From positions 1,392,501 to 1,456,500 of the forward strand of contig JAJGOT010000038.1 in assembly GCA_022457155.1 (NCBI GenBank): a stretch of 64,000 bases of DNA. The letters are read 5' to 3'. The notes under the pieces were generated by a model. The model was not told where the DNA came from and did not search any database. It was given only the letters and a program-made list of their open reading frames with translations. A program made the translations under genes and the position numbers. Below, in pieces: positions 11,801-24,450 of the stretch. Positions within the stretch are counted from its first letter, which is position 1. Each line of letters begins with the position of its first letter. This DNA comes from Cladopsammia gracilis. Lineage: Eukaryota; Cnidaria; Anthozoa; Scleractinia; Dendrophylliidae.

Positions 11801-13170
11801 TACTTCTATAATATGGACATCTCTGTAATACGGACACCTCTCTATTACGAACCCTCTCCATTACGGACACCTTTCTGTTACGTACACCTCTCTAATACGG
11901 ACATCTCTCTAATTTCGACACCTCTAATACGGTCATCTCTCTAATAGGACACCTCTCTAATATGTACATCTCTAATACGGACAACTCTCTAATACGGACA
12001 ACTCTCTAATACGGACAACTCTCTATTACGAACACCTCTCCATTACGGACACCTCTCTAATACGGACATCTCTCTAATACGGACATCTCTCTAATACGGA
12101 CATCTCTCTAATATGGACACCTCTCTAATACGGACATCTCTCTAATATGGACACCTCTCTAATATGGACACCTCTCTAATATGGACACCTCTCTAATATG
12201 GACACCTCTCTAATACGGACATCTCTCTAATATGGACACCTCTCTAATACGGACATCTCTCTAATATGGACACCTCTCTAATACAGACAACTCTCTAATA
12301 CGGACACCTCCCTAATACGGACATCTCTATAACACGGACACCTCTCTAATATGGAAATCTCTCTAATATGGACATCTCTCTAAAATTGACACCTCTCTAA
12401 TATGGACATCTCTCTAATACAGACATCGCTCTAATACCTCTCTAATATGGACACCTCTCTAATGTCCGTATTAGAAAGATGTCCATATTAGAGAGGTGTC
12501 CATATTAGAGAGATGTCCATATTAGAGAGGTATTAGAGCGATGTCTAATATGGACACCTCTCTAATACGGACATCTCTCTAATATGGACACCTCTCTAAT
12601 ACGGACATCTCTCTAATATGGACACCTCTCTAATACAGACAACTCTCTAATACGGACACCTCCCTAATACGGACATCTCTATAACACGGACACCTCTCTA
12701 ATACGGACACCTCTCTAATATGGAAATCTCTCTAATATGGACATCTCTCTAAAATTGACACCTCTCTAATATGGACATCTCTCTAATACAGACATTGCTC
12801 TAATACCTCTCTAATATGGACACCTCTCTAATGTCCGTATTAGAAAGATGTCCATATTAGAGAGGTGTCCATATTAGAGAGATGTCCATATTAGAGAGGT
12901 ATTAGAGCGATGTCTAATATGGACACCTCTTTAATACGGACATCTCTCTAATACGGACACCTCTCTAATACAGACACCTCTCTAATACGGACACCTCTCT
13001 AATACGGACACCTCTCTAATATAGAGACCTTCCTAATACGGACATCTCTCTATTACGGACACCTCTTCATTACGAGCACCTCTCTTTTAGGGACAGTTTC
13101 CTTTGTCCGGACAAAATTCTTACATATCTTTTTTAACAAACCCTCTATAATACGGACCCTCTCTAATACG
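8838..13170. repeat. Minisatellite of about 17-bp units, 4.3 kb
   Basis: A long array of units close to GGACACCTCTCTAATAC, with many single-base variants and some insertions. Sub-blocks can be seen: runs of AACACGGACACCTCTCT near 10420-10500, CGTCTCCATTACGGACA near 10780-11165, and ATATGGACATCTCTCTA near 11330-12250. Remnants continue to about 13595. Short open frames inside it are a consequence of the periodicity and are not genes. Confidence 0.97.
12250..12915. repeat. Higher-order repeat with inverted islands
   Basis: Within the 17-bp array a block of about 352-369 bp is present twice; the second copy has one extra 17-bp unit. Each copy ends in a reverse-oriented island (12463-12545 and 12832-12914) in which the units read as TGTCCATATTAGAGAGG, the complement of the surrounding units. 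The end of each island, GGTATTAGAGCGATGTC, is the complement of sequence about 40 bp to its left, so each island forms a foldback. Confidence 0.85.
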
Positions 13171-15434
13171 GACAACGGACGCTAAATCGCGGCCCCAGAG
13201 AGCAAATTCATATGAACTTAACCTCTTTATTACGGACACTCCGGTGATCAAGTGATGAGTAGTTTGTGTGAGTAATACAATTTCCTTTTTGTGGTTACAT
13301 TCAAATATCAAAAGCGTTTTTAGAATTGTACTTTGTTACTTTTTTGCCATGCAGCATTGCGTTGCAGTTCGTTTCGTTTCATACAGTGATTCATATACAG
13401 TATGTATCTGAGATGTACAATGTAGTACGCTATTGACGGACAGTGTCTCAATTCTGTATAGTTATCGATTTAAATGCAGTTAAACGAAAAGGAGTAGTGG
13501 TCTGATTTTAGTTACTGAACACTTAAAACTGTCAGGGGAGTCTTAAAAGTGACGTCATCGTGGTGACCTCTATAATACGGACACCTCTCTAAAAGGTAAA
13601 CTTTGCTCAAAATGATAAAATATCTGACTCCTTTAACACATGCTTCTTTACTAGTAGATATATTGTCTTTCTTTAATTTGAACTATACTGTACAGGTTAA
13701 TTTAGGTAAGGCTAGGTCGAGAGACTTCCGAATCGACAAATTGCGTAATGATAAAACCGATATAAAGACTCAAACCGGTCCCAAACCGGTCCCAAACGGT
13801 GGAGTAGGTTTTTTAAGTCACTGAGACAGGCCTGTAAGGAAGTTAAAACAGTTTAGAGCTAAATTCATATATAGAATCGCAGTAACAAAGAAAGAATTAT
13901 TTAAATTCAGTAGCTTTAACGAACTATCTTCTCTCTTATTTTGTAGTTTTAATTATTAGCATTCTGTCTACTTAACCCTCGGACGTACACGCAGACTTAT
14001 GCCTTATGTACAAACCCTTGGGTTTTTTCGATCTTGCAATATTTCGGAAATACATTTTTTAACATCTAATAGATAGCCCACGATGTGCTCTACAAGAAAA
14101 GGTAAATATTATGGGTTGGGACGCTGCTGGGGGTCCGTAAAGTCATCCAAAGTGGCCTTCAAGATGGCCGCAATTTTTTATTTCTCAAAAAATTAAAAAT
14201 TTTCGGAAAAATGCAGAAATTGCAAATATTGTTTGCTAGAGTAGATACAAAAACATACAAAAACATACAAATAAACATTTAGATGCTTTTGGTAGCATTT
14301 TATGTTTCTTCACTGAAAAAAAGGTGAAAAACACGAATTTTGTTTTTCAAAATGGCTTGAACACTTGTCATTTATGACGTCATATCTCGTTACCATAGTA
14401 ACCGGTTGTCGTCAAACTTTATCAAAATGTGTCTCAAGGATAAATAAACAGCTACTAATAACGGCATGTGCTAATCGTAAATGGTCTTTAAAATATGGAA
14501 GAAAAACCTTGTAAAAACCTTGTGAGTTTTGAGCCAAAAGGGTTTTGACGTTAAAATAAATTCTATTGTTTGTTGCGAAATAATTAAGACCATTCTTTAA
14601 ACGTCTGGAAGAAACATGTGAAATTATAACGTCAATTTTCAGTTAGTTTGAGATGGAGAAAGGACTTCTCAATGAAAATTTATAAGGCCGCCATATTGTC
14701 TGTTTTGAATTTACCTTTCTCGCAGTATAAGTGATTTAGGTGTCAGTTATAATTTCTTTTATTTTTCTTCAATTTGTTTTCCTTAATTTCAATTTTGTCT
14801 TTTCACCGATTTTTCTTATACATTTTGCTGTTTTGTTTTTACAAGATTTTATTTGTTTGTCACCGATCAGTTTTCTCGATGTAAATGTTGCGTTCATATT
14901 ATGTTTTTGTCTATTTTAAAGTCATTTTCCTTGTCACTCTGCAGTGTGAAATGTAAAATTAACATTTTCTCTGTTTACTTTTTACCTTGATTCTTTAATG
15001 TCTTTATTAATACAATAGCAAAATTCTGCCTGTTTAATTGCCAACTTTCAGTAAGATGTTTATGGCCGGCTACGAATAGATTACTTATTGGAAATAGCAC
15101 TTGATTTTGTCAGTTTCTTAACAAGTCCTAACAGGGATTTTAAATGAATTCGTAGCGAAAATCAATGAGAATAATCATAATGAACTGTGTTTTTTCCATC
15201 TGCTATCAACAAGCGAACCTTTGTTTTCAATTATTGCCTCATTACAGCACAATTAGCCTTCTCAGAAGATTTAAGCCCGATATACTAAATAGTCTTCGTA
15301 CAATGCTGTTTTAAGAACTTAAATGTTTACAAAGAATGTATGGTTCATTTGCGCTTTTGTCACCCACAACTTTGCAGTTTTTGATACTAGCTGATATTTC
15401 GTAAAACATTGCAGGGAAATACCTAAATTTGCAT
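13171..15434. other. Non-coding stretch, no gene seen
   Basis: Contains a few stray units of the 17-bp minisatellite (to about 13595), then AT-rich DNA. The frame at 13603-13824 has no domain features. The sentence-like CCCTCGGACGTACACGC near 13976 resembles cnidarian interspersed repeats. Confidence 0.4.
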
Positions 15435-15910
15435 AGATAACTACCTTAAAGTGTATATATGACAGATATTTTTTTATTTGCTTAATGAAATCTACGTGGC
15501 TTTCTGATATCGATTTTTCTTGTCCGTGATTTAGCCGTCTAAAAACGTGAAATTTCACTTCCGGTGGGTTACAAAACTGCGCAAGAAGAAAGACTGGAAA
15601 TAGTCCGCTGTGACGTCAATAGAAGAATGCCAGTGTCGCGGTTTCTCCGTTCCTTCGTTTTTTGGTGCGTGTTGCTACAACCACACCTCAATAGAACCAT
15701 GTTTCTTCCTCAGAGCGCACCAAAAAAATGTGAGGAACCGAGAAACCGCGACACCGGCATTCTTGTTTTGACGTCACAGCGGACTATTTCCAGTCTTTCT
15801 TCTTATGCGGTTTTGTAACCTACCGGAAGTGAAATTTCACCTTTTTTAGACGGCTAAAACACGGAAAGAAAATCGATATCGAAAAAACTCTTTTCGATTT
15901 TTTTATCAGA

Positions 15911-17289
15911 ACGCCATGTAGTTTTTTTTAGTTTTTAATAGTTTTTATTGATTTAGAAACAAGTTTTACAAATGATACAAATGATGCAAATGTTATTACT
16001 AATTAAAAATAATTAATATTGATATAAACAATTATTAATAATTACTAATTACTAATCATTAACATTTAACTAATATAAATTTGACATTAAAAAGAAACAC
16101 ACACACAATAAAGCTATGTACAATGGTGGCATTACTACAATCTATCATTTAAGTGCATTAATTAGCTTCTCCCACTTTTGAAAATGAAAAGGAAGTTTAT
16201 TTTTCTCCCTGGCAATATGGAGCTCAACATTAAAGACACGTCTAGTTCTAGCAATAAAACCTCTAAGTGTGGGTAAACTATCATGACATTTCCTATAGTA
16301 GATATTATATTTACCCAATAACAAAATATAATTAAAATGTAGTCTCCTACAATATCAAATTTTCCAAAGATCACATCTGACTCGTTAATTTTCCCAACAT
16401 GAACATCGTTATCTCTTAGCCAGGACAGGACGTGTTTCCAAAAATTAGAGGATATCCTACAGGAGAAAAATAAATGCTCGACGGATTCCGTTGCCTCTTG
16501 ACAGAAAGGGCATCTTAGTGATTCAACAACACCAATTAAATTAAGTTTTTCGTTCGTAAAGATTATACAATTTAGAATTTTGTATTGAAATTCCCTGATC
16601 TTGGTGTCTAAAGTACATTGAAAGGCCAATGTATAGACCTTTTCCCAGTCAATCTCTATATTTGAGTACTTGTTTGTTAATTTCTGTTTAGCGGTGGGTG
16701 ACATTTGTTTTTGTTGCAAAAAGATTTAATAGATCTGTTTGGGAGAAATATCAAGAATTGGTATCACATTACCGCTTGCCATCTTAATAGTTGGGATACT
16801 TGGAATGGGATCTGCTACTGTTACGCAAGTAGAATCTTTAATAAGTGAACGCCATTCTGCAGGAATCGAGTCGATAATACCAATATGGAAAAATCTTTGT
16901 TCGGGGTTAATAAGTGAAGAAGCATCGTACGAGAAGGAGTTATTTGCGGAAATTAAATCTCCTATCTTCACGAAACCTAGATTAACTATGTCCCTTCTGT
17001 ACATCGATTTTTTTTGTCAAAACAAAGAAATTTGTTATTCCAGATAATTTCGTTAATAATTTCTTCATAACAACTTGGAGTTTTCCCATTTAACTCTGAC
17101 CACGCGTCGAGACATTCTTTGTAATATTCAGGAAGACTGATTTTCAATTTAGAAGTTTGAAAGTTGCAGTGTAATGCAAAACGTCCTCCAATAGGTAACA
17201 GAAGTTTGTCTAGGATTGTTTTCCAAGGACTTGAGTAATCTTCGAATAGTTTCCTTAGACATGTTACTCGTTGTTACGCCATGTAGTTT
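15911..17289 (-). mobile_element. 5'-truncated L1/Tx1-like LINE with 14-bp TSD
   Basis: A retrotransposon tail in minus orientation at 15925-17275. The direct repeat ACGCCATGTAGTTT lies at 15911-15924 and 17276-17289 and is present once in the mirror arm of the host palindrome. The plus strand begins with T-rich sequence, which is the A-rich 3' end on minus. Only the C-terminal part of the ORF2 protein is left. Confidence 0.85.
16162..17004 (-). pseudogene. LINE ORF2 C-terminal remnant
   Basis: Two open stretches on minus, 17004-16726 and 16719-16162, are separated by a stop near 16725 and together resemble the end of a LINE ORF2 protein. The second piece holds the zinc-binding segment typical of the region after the reverse transcriptase: CPFC, then HLFFSC, then FWKHVLSWL (residues about 90-125 of the second piece). 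Endonuclease and polymerase domains are absent because the copy is 5'-truncated. It is related to, but clearly diverged from, the LINE at 19991-25440. Confidence 0.8.
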
Positions 17290-17331
17290 CCATCAAGCAA
17301 ATAACAAAATATCTGTCATGTGCACTTTATT

Positions 17332-17484
17332 AAGTTTAAAAAGCTCTTTCAACGTTTGAAATCAATTCATATTTAACACGGTGCCTTCTCTGCATAGATT
17401 ACTAACCTAAGTTTAAAAAGCTCTTTCAACGTTTGAAATCAATTAATATTTAGCACGGTGCCTTCTCTTCATAGATTCGTATGA
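17332..17484. repeat. 77-bp tandem duplication
   Basis: Two copies of a unit beginning AAGTTTAAAAAGCTCTTTC and ending near CTTCTCT(G/T)CATAGATT, with a few differences. Confidence 0.9.
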
Positions 17485-18259
17485 TCATGAAACCAAATTT
17501 AAACAATGACATCATCAAAGATTAGCCTATACAAGCCTGAATATTACTAAACAAGACGCCTGGAGGCGTTCACGCGGGATGTTTTGGTCGATATAAGCAC
17601 TGATTAACTTTGAATGGCTACCCATAGTCACCATCTGTTTATACTTACATGCGCAATCGCACTAAAACTGTCTAGCCTCCCACATGAGTGGAAACTGTAG
17701 ACTTTCGCCATTTAAATACACGAGCAGAACTGTTAAGGAATTTACAGAGAAGGATTGTTAGTGAATATGCTGCCTGGGTCGATCGTATGCCTTTTTAAAA
17801 ATTTATTCATATCTCACCTTTGACCATTTATCAGATTTCACTGGTACTTGTAACTAACGATCAGCAATAGTTTTCATTGATTGTCTGCAGTAAAACGTTT
17901 ACATTTTGCGTTCAAGCACATTTATTATATCTGTGTTGCACTGTAGTATCAGTACTTAAAGGCAATTTACACGGTACAACATTGCTTATATCCTTTTATG
18001 TAACGCAAAGAGCCAAAATCATAGGTATTTCTGATAGATTGTTAAGATCAATGTTTTCCAATCCACGAAAAATTCTGATGTTGTCTGTAACGGTCAAAAG
18101 CAAGTTGTGCCGTGAAAACTTGCCATGGACAAGGTTTTCAAGAACAGAAACAAATACTCAATTTACACCTCAGAAAACAACTGGACCTTTTTGCTTTGGG
18201 AAAAAAATCTGTAACCATTCAGGACAATTTTTTCAGCCATTTGATTGTCAATCGCTTAT
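17485..18259. other. Non-coding stretch, no gene seen
   Basis: No domain-bearing frame. A 184-codon frame at 17877-18431 (plus) has no recognisable family features and overlaps the inverted repeat that follows, so it is not called. Confidence 0.4.
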
Positions 18260-18860
18260 AAAAAAGCTTGTACTTGAGTTGTTCAAATTTTTTGCCGTGG
18301 TAAACGCTGCTCAAATTTCTACAATTTTCCCGCCAAAAGACTTAGAAAAAATACGGGCGCCCAAAATACGCATGCGCCGTTTTTTTAAAATTTTTTTCAA
18401 AGCTACTTGTAATGTTGTAATAAATAATTAGAAAAGTCAACAATAAAAGTTTCAATTTTGTTGTATTTAATATTCTCTTTATTTATATTTTACAGTGCTT
18501 TTTCAATATCTTAATTAAGTAAAAAATCATTTATTACACTTTTAACGTTGTATTGTATTTAATAATTAGAGGTCAACAATAAAAGAGTTGTTTCAGTTTT
18601 ATTGCATTCTCTCTTCTTCTTTAATATGTTAACTAATTAAGGGTGTGACAATTTTTTCCTTCAAAAATATACTAAGTCTTTTGGCGGGAAAATTGGAAAA
18701 AATTTGCACAGCGTTTCCCCTGGCAACAATTTTAGAAAAAAATTTAACGGAGCACCACTTCCAAATTTTTAGATTCAAAAAAAATACAAAGTGTACAGCT
18801 TTAAATTTAAACCTGCCAAAAAAATTATACAATATCTCGCGCAAAAACCTCAAAATTTAA
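18260..18860. repeat. Inverted repeat, about 600 bp
   Basis: Left arm at about 18270-18365 (GTAAACGCTGCTCAAATTTC, then CCGCCAAAAGACTTAG) pairs imperfectly with about 18665-18775 (CTAAGTCTTTTGGCGGGAAA ...). The centre contains two copies of a GTCAACAATAAAAG... segment. Probably an old foldback or TIR element. Confidence 0.65.
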
Positions 18861-19376
18861 AGCTGGTTTTCAGAAGCGACAAAAGTATAAGCACGAACAC
18901 AAGAAAAAGGAACAAACTCGTTCTTCTGTTGTCCTCAATATGAATTAATGCGACATAAACAATCTTTGTGCCTATGTTTATGCCGTATCAATTCCTTCGA
19001 AGACAGAATAAGAACAACAACTGTGTTCATTCTTCATATGTTTGTACTAATACTTCTGTCGCCAGTGAAAACCAGCCTCAAATTTTGCACGAGACATGCG
19101 GTGTATTCATGGAGGATATTAAAAGAAACATGGCAAGCTCGTGAAAATTGTTCATATACTAGATAAAACGTTTTGAATAACGAAAATCATAGCTTAAGTT
19201 CTCGCATTGCTTTTCTAATTTCATTCGATAATAGACATTTTTAGATTTTTCATAGCTTGCCATGTTGCTTTTACTAACAACACCTTTAACTGTTGGCTAG
19301 TTTTCTTTGTAGCACAGAAACAAATTGACAGAAAGTACGTACTAAGCACCAAAATGATTTTTTAAATTTGCCGAGA

Positions 19377-19690
19377 TTGGAGCAAGTGAAATAATTTATA
19401 ACATTAAATAAATAATTGCTTGGCTCCATTTTCTTTTCTCGAGATGGAATTTTGCATGAGACTAGTTTTTCATAAAAGAACGTTTTGTTTAGCTAAGTTC
19501 GGAGCAACTGAAATAATTTAGAACATTCAACAGGCAATTGCTTGGCTCCATTTACTTTGTGGAAATCAGTGAGATGTGTAGGCACCCAATTTTTCTGAAA
19601 AAAGAACGTTTGCTAAAATGGGAGCAAGTGAAATAATTTGGCACATTCAACAGACAATTGCTTGGCTCCATTTTCTTTCTAGAGATCCTG
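19377..19690. repeat. Three tandem units of about 121 bp
   Basis: GGAGCAAGTGAAATAATTT followed by CAATTGCTTGGCTCCATTT recurs starting near 19377, 19499 and 19619. A related fragment is found near 30145-30215. Confidence 0.85.
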
Positions 19691-20345
19691 TTGCGCACGA
19701 GACCAATTTATGAAAATCAAACTAAAATGTTTCATTCTGCATATATGTGCTACATCGAATGCCAAAAGTAAAAGGTATTTTCCTCCACTTAATAACTAAA
19801 TATAAAAGAGCCCATTTATAACACCCAATGTCTGGTTTTAAGATTTACTCTAAACATTTCTTTTTGTCATTTGAAATTTTTTTACAAAATAGAACTAAAT
19901 CCAATCAGGTTATACAGACCATGATGATAATATACGGAACCAAAGTTGCTCGTTTTGTAATCGCATTAATCAAACAATTTTATCTCCCAAGTTTTTTTTT
20001 TTTTTTTTTATTGACATTATTTATTGACATCTCACAAGGTTACACTTCATACTACACCTACACTAGTACATAAGTTACTTACTACAACAACTAACATTTC
20101 AAACGTTACTTAAAACACTTAACGTTACAAACGTTACTTAACGTTACAAACGTTACTTAAACACTACTTACAGATCATTTAACATATCTCAGAACAAAAC
20201 TAGTACTATTTACCTAATGCTTTACCCTATTTACATAAAATATTTTCTACATAAGAATAACATGTCCGACTGGGTGCCCTTGCTTCGGTTTTCAGTATCT
20301 ACGTGACCTTTGTTTCATTTAAAAATTGCAGTTTTAATTATTTCT

Positions 20346-23300
20346 CTAGAAGGGGGAGGGGCAGTATTTAAAAGTGGCCCATTTCTTCTTAAAAGCAGTT
20401 ATATTATTGTTGTCAAGAGCTACTTGTTTTTCAATTTCCATGAAGTTCATAGTAGATTGTATGTATACCTGTAGCTTAGGGAGGGTGTTTCTTAGTCTGC
20501 AAGTGTATATATAGTGTCTAGCAATGAGAAGAAAGTAATGAAGCAGTGAGTTTGATATACTATCAATAAAGCCAAGGCAAAGGGCAGGAGAGAAGGAGAT
20601 TACTTTCGTCAGAGTAAGATTTTGGGAAATCCAATTGAAAGCGCTTTTCCAGAAAGTCTGGGTATATGTGCAGTTCCAAAAAAAATGGATAAGAGTTTCG
20701 GTGCACTCTCCACAAAAAGAACAAGAGTCTACCTCTTTTAGGCCTATTTTACGAAGAAAGTCGTTTGTAGCTATCCGTCTGTGTAAAAATTTAAACTGAA
20801 AAACTCTTAGTTTTGTTTCTGTTGTACATAAAGAGGGCAAACGATAGGTGTTTTCCCAATTCACCTCCGCATTTCCAATTATGTTGTCTTCAGAAAGCCA
20901 TTTTCCTTGGCTTTTTACGGGAATAGAGGCTTTTTTTCCAATAATACATTTGTAGAAAGTCTTGCAAACATTCGATGATGATAGTAGATTTTCAGCAGTA
21001 TCTTTTATTAGAGTAGGGTTGTTTAGGTTTGGAGAACACTTTTTTTTGAATTGTTTCAATGCTGACACTACCTTGTAAAACTCTAGGTAGTTAGTCTTAA
21101 TATTGTACTTAGCGGTAAAAGTATTGTAGCTTATGAAATTCTGCTCTGCATTGAGTAAGTCCTTGATTTCCTTTACTCCTGCATTAAACCACGATTTATA
21201 GAAGAACGGTCTATTCTCGATTCTTATTAAGGAGTTATGCCAGATTTTAGTGGAGATGAAATCTAGGTTCTCGTCCCTGTAATTTAAAGTGCTCCAATAT
21301 TCTACAATCTCAATCAAAAATGGGTCTGTCAGATTGAGCAGTGGAACATCTTGCCGTTTTAGATTACTTGAAAACACTACTTTACCCCCGTACCTTTCAA
21401 GGTAGTAATTAAAAAAAGACTTCCATTTCGCCTGATTATCATCATCGAGATAGCCTTTTACCCATTTCATTTTCAAGGATTTATTAAAACTTTGGATGTC
21501 TATCATTTTTAGCCCTCCTTTATTATAGTCGTTAATCATTTCTGTCCTTTTGATTTTGTCACTTTTGCCATCCCAAAGAAAGTCGTATAACAGAGAGTTG
21601 ATTTCCTTAATAACATCTCGGGGCGTTGGAAGTGAAGACAAGACATAAACAATTTGCGAAACAGCGAGGGATTTTAGGATTGCAATTTTACCCAGGAGAG
21701 ACAGTCTTCTTGCTGACCAGCTACTTAGAATGTTTTTGATTTTTTCAATTTTGTCAGAAAAATTAACTTTGCTATCGTTTATATCTGCTGTCGAAAACGA
21801 GACTCCCAGGGCGTAAACTTTCTTTTCCGCCCAAGTTATCGGTTTGTTTGAAGTGATAATAGTATTCGAATTTTTGTATGAGCCTATCCAGAGGGCTTCG
21901 GTTTTGTCGTAATTAACTTTCAAGCCAGATATTTTTGCAAATATATCGAGTAGATATAGGGTTTTGGAGAAGGAGAGTTCCGAGCCATCTAAAATCATTG
22001 TCGTATCGTCTGCATATTGTGAGAGTTTGCATTCAGTGCCAGATACTTTAATACCACGGATTTCCTCATCTTTCCTAACTGCATTACCCAGGACTTCAGC
22101 GCATAAAATAAAGAGATAAGGGGAGAGCGGGCACCCTTGTCTCACGCCACGGCTTAAAGTAAAGAAATCGGAAGACCATCCATTGTTTTGAATACAGCTG
22201 CTTATATTTGTATAGAAAAGTTTAATCCATGCCACCAAAGACGTTCCAAAATTAAAATGTTTTAATGTTTTTTCAATAAAAGACCATTCCGGCTATGGTG
22301 TCGAAGGCTTTTTCGAAGTCAATGAATAACAAGAGACCAGGGATTTGTTCCTTATTTGTGTAATTAATAATGCTGTCTATAAGCCTGATGTTTTCTCCAA
22401 TGAATCTATTTTTTAAAAAACCGGTTTGGTCGTTATTAATTATCTTTGGCAGAATTTTTTTCAAACGATTAGCAATGGATTTGGCTGCAATTTTATAGTC
22501 GCAGTTGAGAAGAGTAATTGGCCTCCAGTTTTTTAAAAGATTTGCAGGTTTCTTCTTTTTGGGCACAAGGGTGATCAGTCCCCTCCTCTGTGTGATTGAT
22601 AGACAGCCCTTTGCGTATGCACAATTTAAAGCATTTAGTAAGAATTGTTTAATATCTTCCCAGAAAACCTTGTAAAATTCAGATGGAAGACCGTCGCTTC
22701 CAGGACTTTTATTTGGTGCCATTGTTTTTAAACTTTCTAAACATTCTGTGTCAGTCAATAGTCCTTCGCATTCGCTTCGCGCCTGCTCGTCAAGTGTCTC
22801 GATGGATACTTTAGGGAAGAAGATATCATCGTATTCAGGAATATTTTGCGGTTTACAAGAAGAATAGAGTTTTTGATAAAAAGATTTCGCTTCTTTTAAG
22901 ATCTTCTCGTCCGTGTTAATGACACTGTCATCATCAAGTTGAAGTTGTTTAATAGTTTTTGTTTTGAAGTGGCGTTTTTCCAAATTTAGAAAGTATTTAG
23001 TATTTTTCTCTCCTGCATTATGCCAGGGGGCCTTAGATCTTATAATTGTTCCTCGCGTTTTGTACTGAGAAATTTTCTCTAATTGGAGTGTTTTGACTTC
23101 TAATACATTAAGTATGTCAGTTTTATCTGTTTCAGATAGATTATTTTCTTCTAGTTTCTTCTGGAGTGATAATATGTCACACTCTAAGTTTGTCTCCTCT
23201 GACTTCATTTTGAATCTCTTTTCTTTTGCGTATTTTAGCGAGCTTGAGCGGATACGCATCTTTATGGTGTCCCAAAGGAGCACCGGGTCGACTTCGTTAT

Positions 23301-24171
23301 TGTTCTTGTACTCATTTGAAACTTCGGCAATTGTTTTTTTAATTAAATTTAAGTATTCACTATCTAACAAAAACGAAGTATTAAGTTTCCAGAACCCTGG
23401 ACCCCTGGGATTGTTACTATTTGCGATATGAAGTGTTACGAGAGAGTGATCAGTTTTGTACCCCGTTAAAATATCTGCTTTCGTGACAGCTGGACTTAGA
23501 CTGGCGCTGGTCAAGAAAAAGTCTAAGCGACAGTGTATTTCAGGTTTCCTTCTCCTCCAAGTGAATCGTTTAGCATCTGGGTTAAAAACACGCCATATGT
23601 CTATCAGGTCTAACGAATTCGCTATGTTCTGGACTTCATTCAGTGAGTTGTTATGTGTCACTGGGTTTCCTCCTTTTTTATCCTTTTGAACATCGAGTAC
23701 TAAATTGAAATCGCCTCCCAAAACTATCTCCTCACAGTCGAAAGAGAGAAGGTGACTGAGAACATTTTTGAAAAAGACGGGATTATCATCGTTCGGTGCA
23801 TAGACGTTAACTAAAGTTATAATCTTATTTTCTATTTTCACGTCTACTATAATAAATCGACCTTCTGGATCGGAAAATTGTCTCATGATTTCGAATTCGA
23901 AATTATTGTTGAATAATATACATACTCCTGCGCTTGCACCGGAAAAGCTGCTGAAGATGGCTGAGGACCCCCATTCTGAAGACCACAGGCGTTCCTTCTC
24001 TTTGGTAGAGTGGACTTCTTGAAGAAAAAAGATTGCATATTTTTTCATTCTAAGCCACCGAAAGGTTTCTCGCCTTTTCATGTTGTTTGACAGTCCCCTC
24101 ACATTCAGAGAACAAATAACTAATTCGTCAATTTGGTTAAAAGTGTTAATTAGTGGGTGATGAATAGACAT
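20346..24171 (-). pseudogene. LINE ORF2: endonuclease-reverse transcriptase, frameshifted
   Basis: About 1275 codons, the usual length for an L1-type ORF2. The first 632 residues start with an AP-like endonuclease: LNVRG, FLQEVH, GGDFN and a late DHSLV supply the expected catalytic Asn, Glu, Asp and His. The reverse transcriptase begins around residue 510 (SPGSDGLPSEFYK, NWRPITLLN, then LFIDFEKAFD). A one-base frameshift near 22285-22295 ends this frame. The other frame (22238 down to 20346) carries GVRQGCPLSPYLFIL, the catalytic YADD, a thumb region, and near the end a zinc-binding CSFC...HFFWNC. The protein would nick target DNA and copy its own RNA in the nucleus. As it stands the catalytic FEKAFD and YADD motifs are in different frames, so this copy is inactive. 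Confidence 0.92.
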
Positions 24172-24450
24172 AAGGGCGCGCAGATACGAAATGAAGCATT
24201 CCAGTTAACACCCTGCAGGACCGAGAAATGTTTTGACCCGAGACAAAAGAAGAATATTTAGTTCTAGCAAGATAAACATACCTTACAACAAAAGCAAAAA
24301 CTATACCCAAAACAAACATACAGAACAAAGTAAAACTAAAATTACCGTGAGCTGGGTAGTGTATGGTAATGCGAAAAGGGGAAGCCGAGCATTTTGTTAA
24401 ACTAGATTTAACATTGAAGCGAAATTAGATTAAAGTAAATAATTAGCTTA

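Larger units (their letters stand above)
15435..17400. repeat. Long palindrome split by a LINE
   Basis: The left arm runs from about 15435 to 15660 and the right arm from 15715 onward. Matching pairs include GACGTCA...AGAATGCC with its complement, the TTTCACTTCCGGTGGGTTAC / GTAACCTACCGGAAGTGAAA pair, and AGCCGTCTAAAA / TTTTAGACGGCT. The right arm is interrupted at 15925-17275 by a LINE and then resumes: AAGCAAATAA...ATATCTGTCAT after 17290 pairs with the left arm near 15455-15485. The frame at 15564-15818 lies across the arms and is a by-product. Confidence 0.8.

Noticed and set aside
8838..13170. CRISPR-like array
   Set aside because: Units are contiguous without unique spacers and the context is eukaryotic; it is a minisatellite.
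15564..15818. 84-codon frame across the 15.6-kb palindrome
   Set aside because: It spans both arms of the palindrome; its ends are complements of each other.
17877..18431. 184-codon plus-strand frame
   Set aside because: Overlaps an inverted repeat and lacks family features or a convincing start context.
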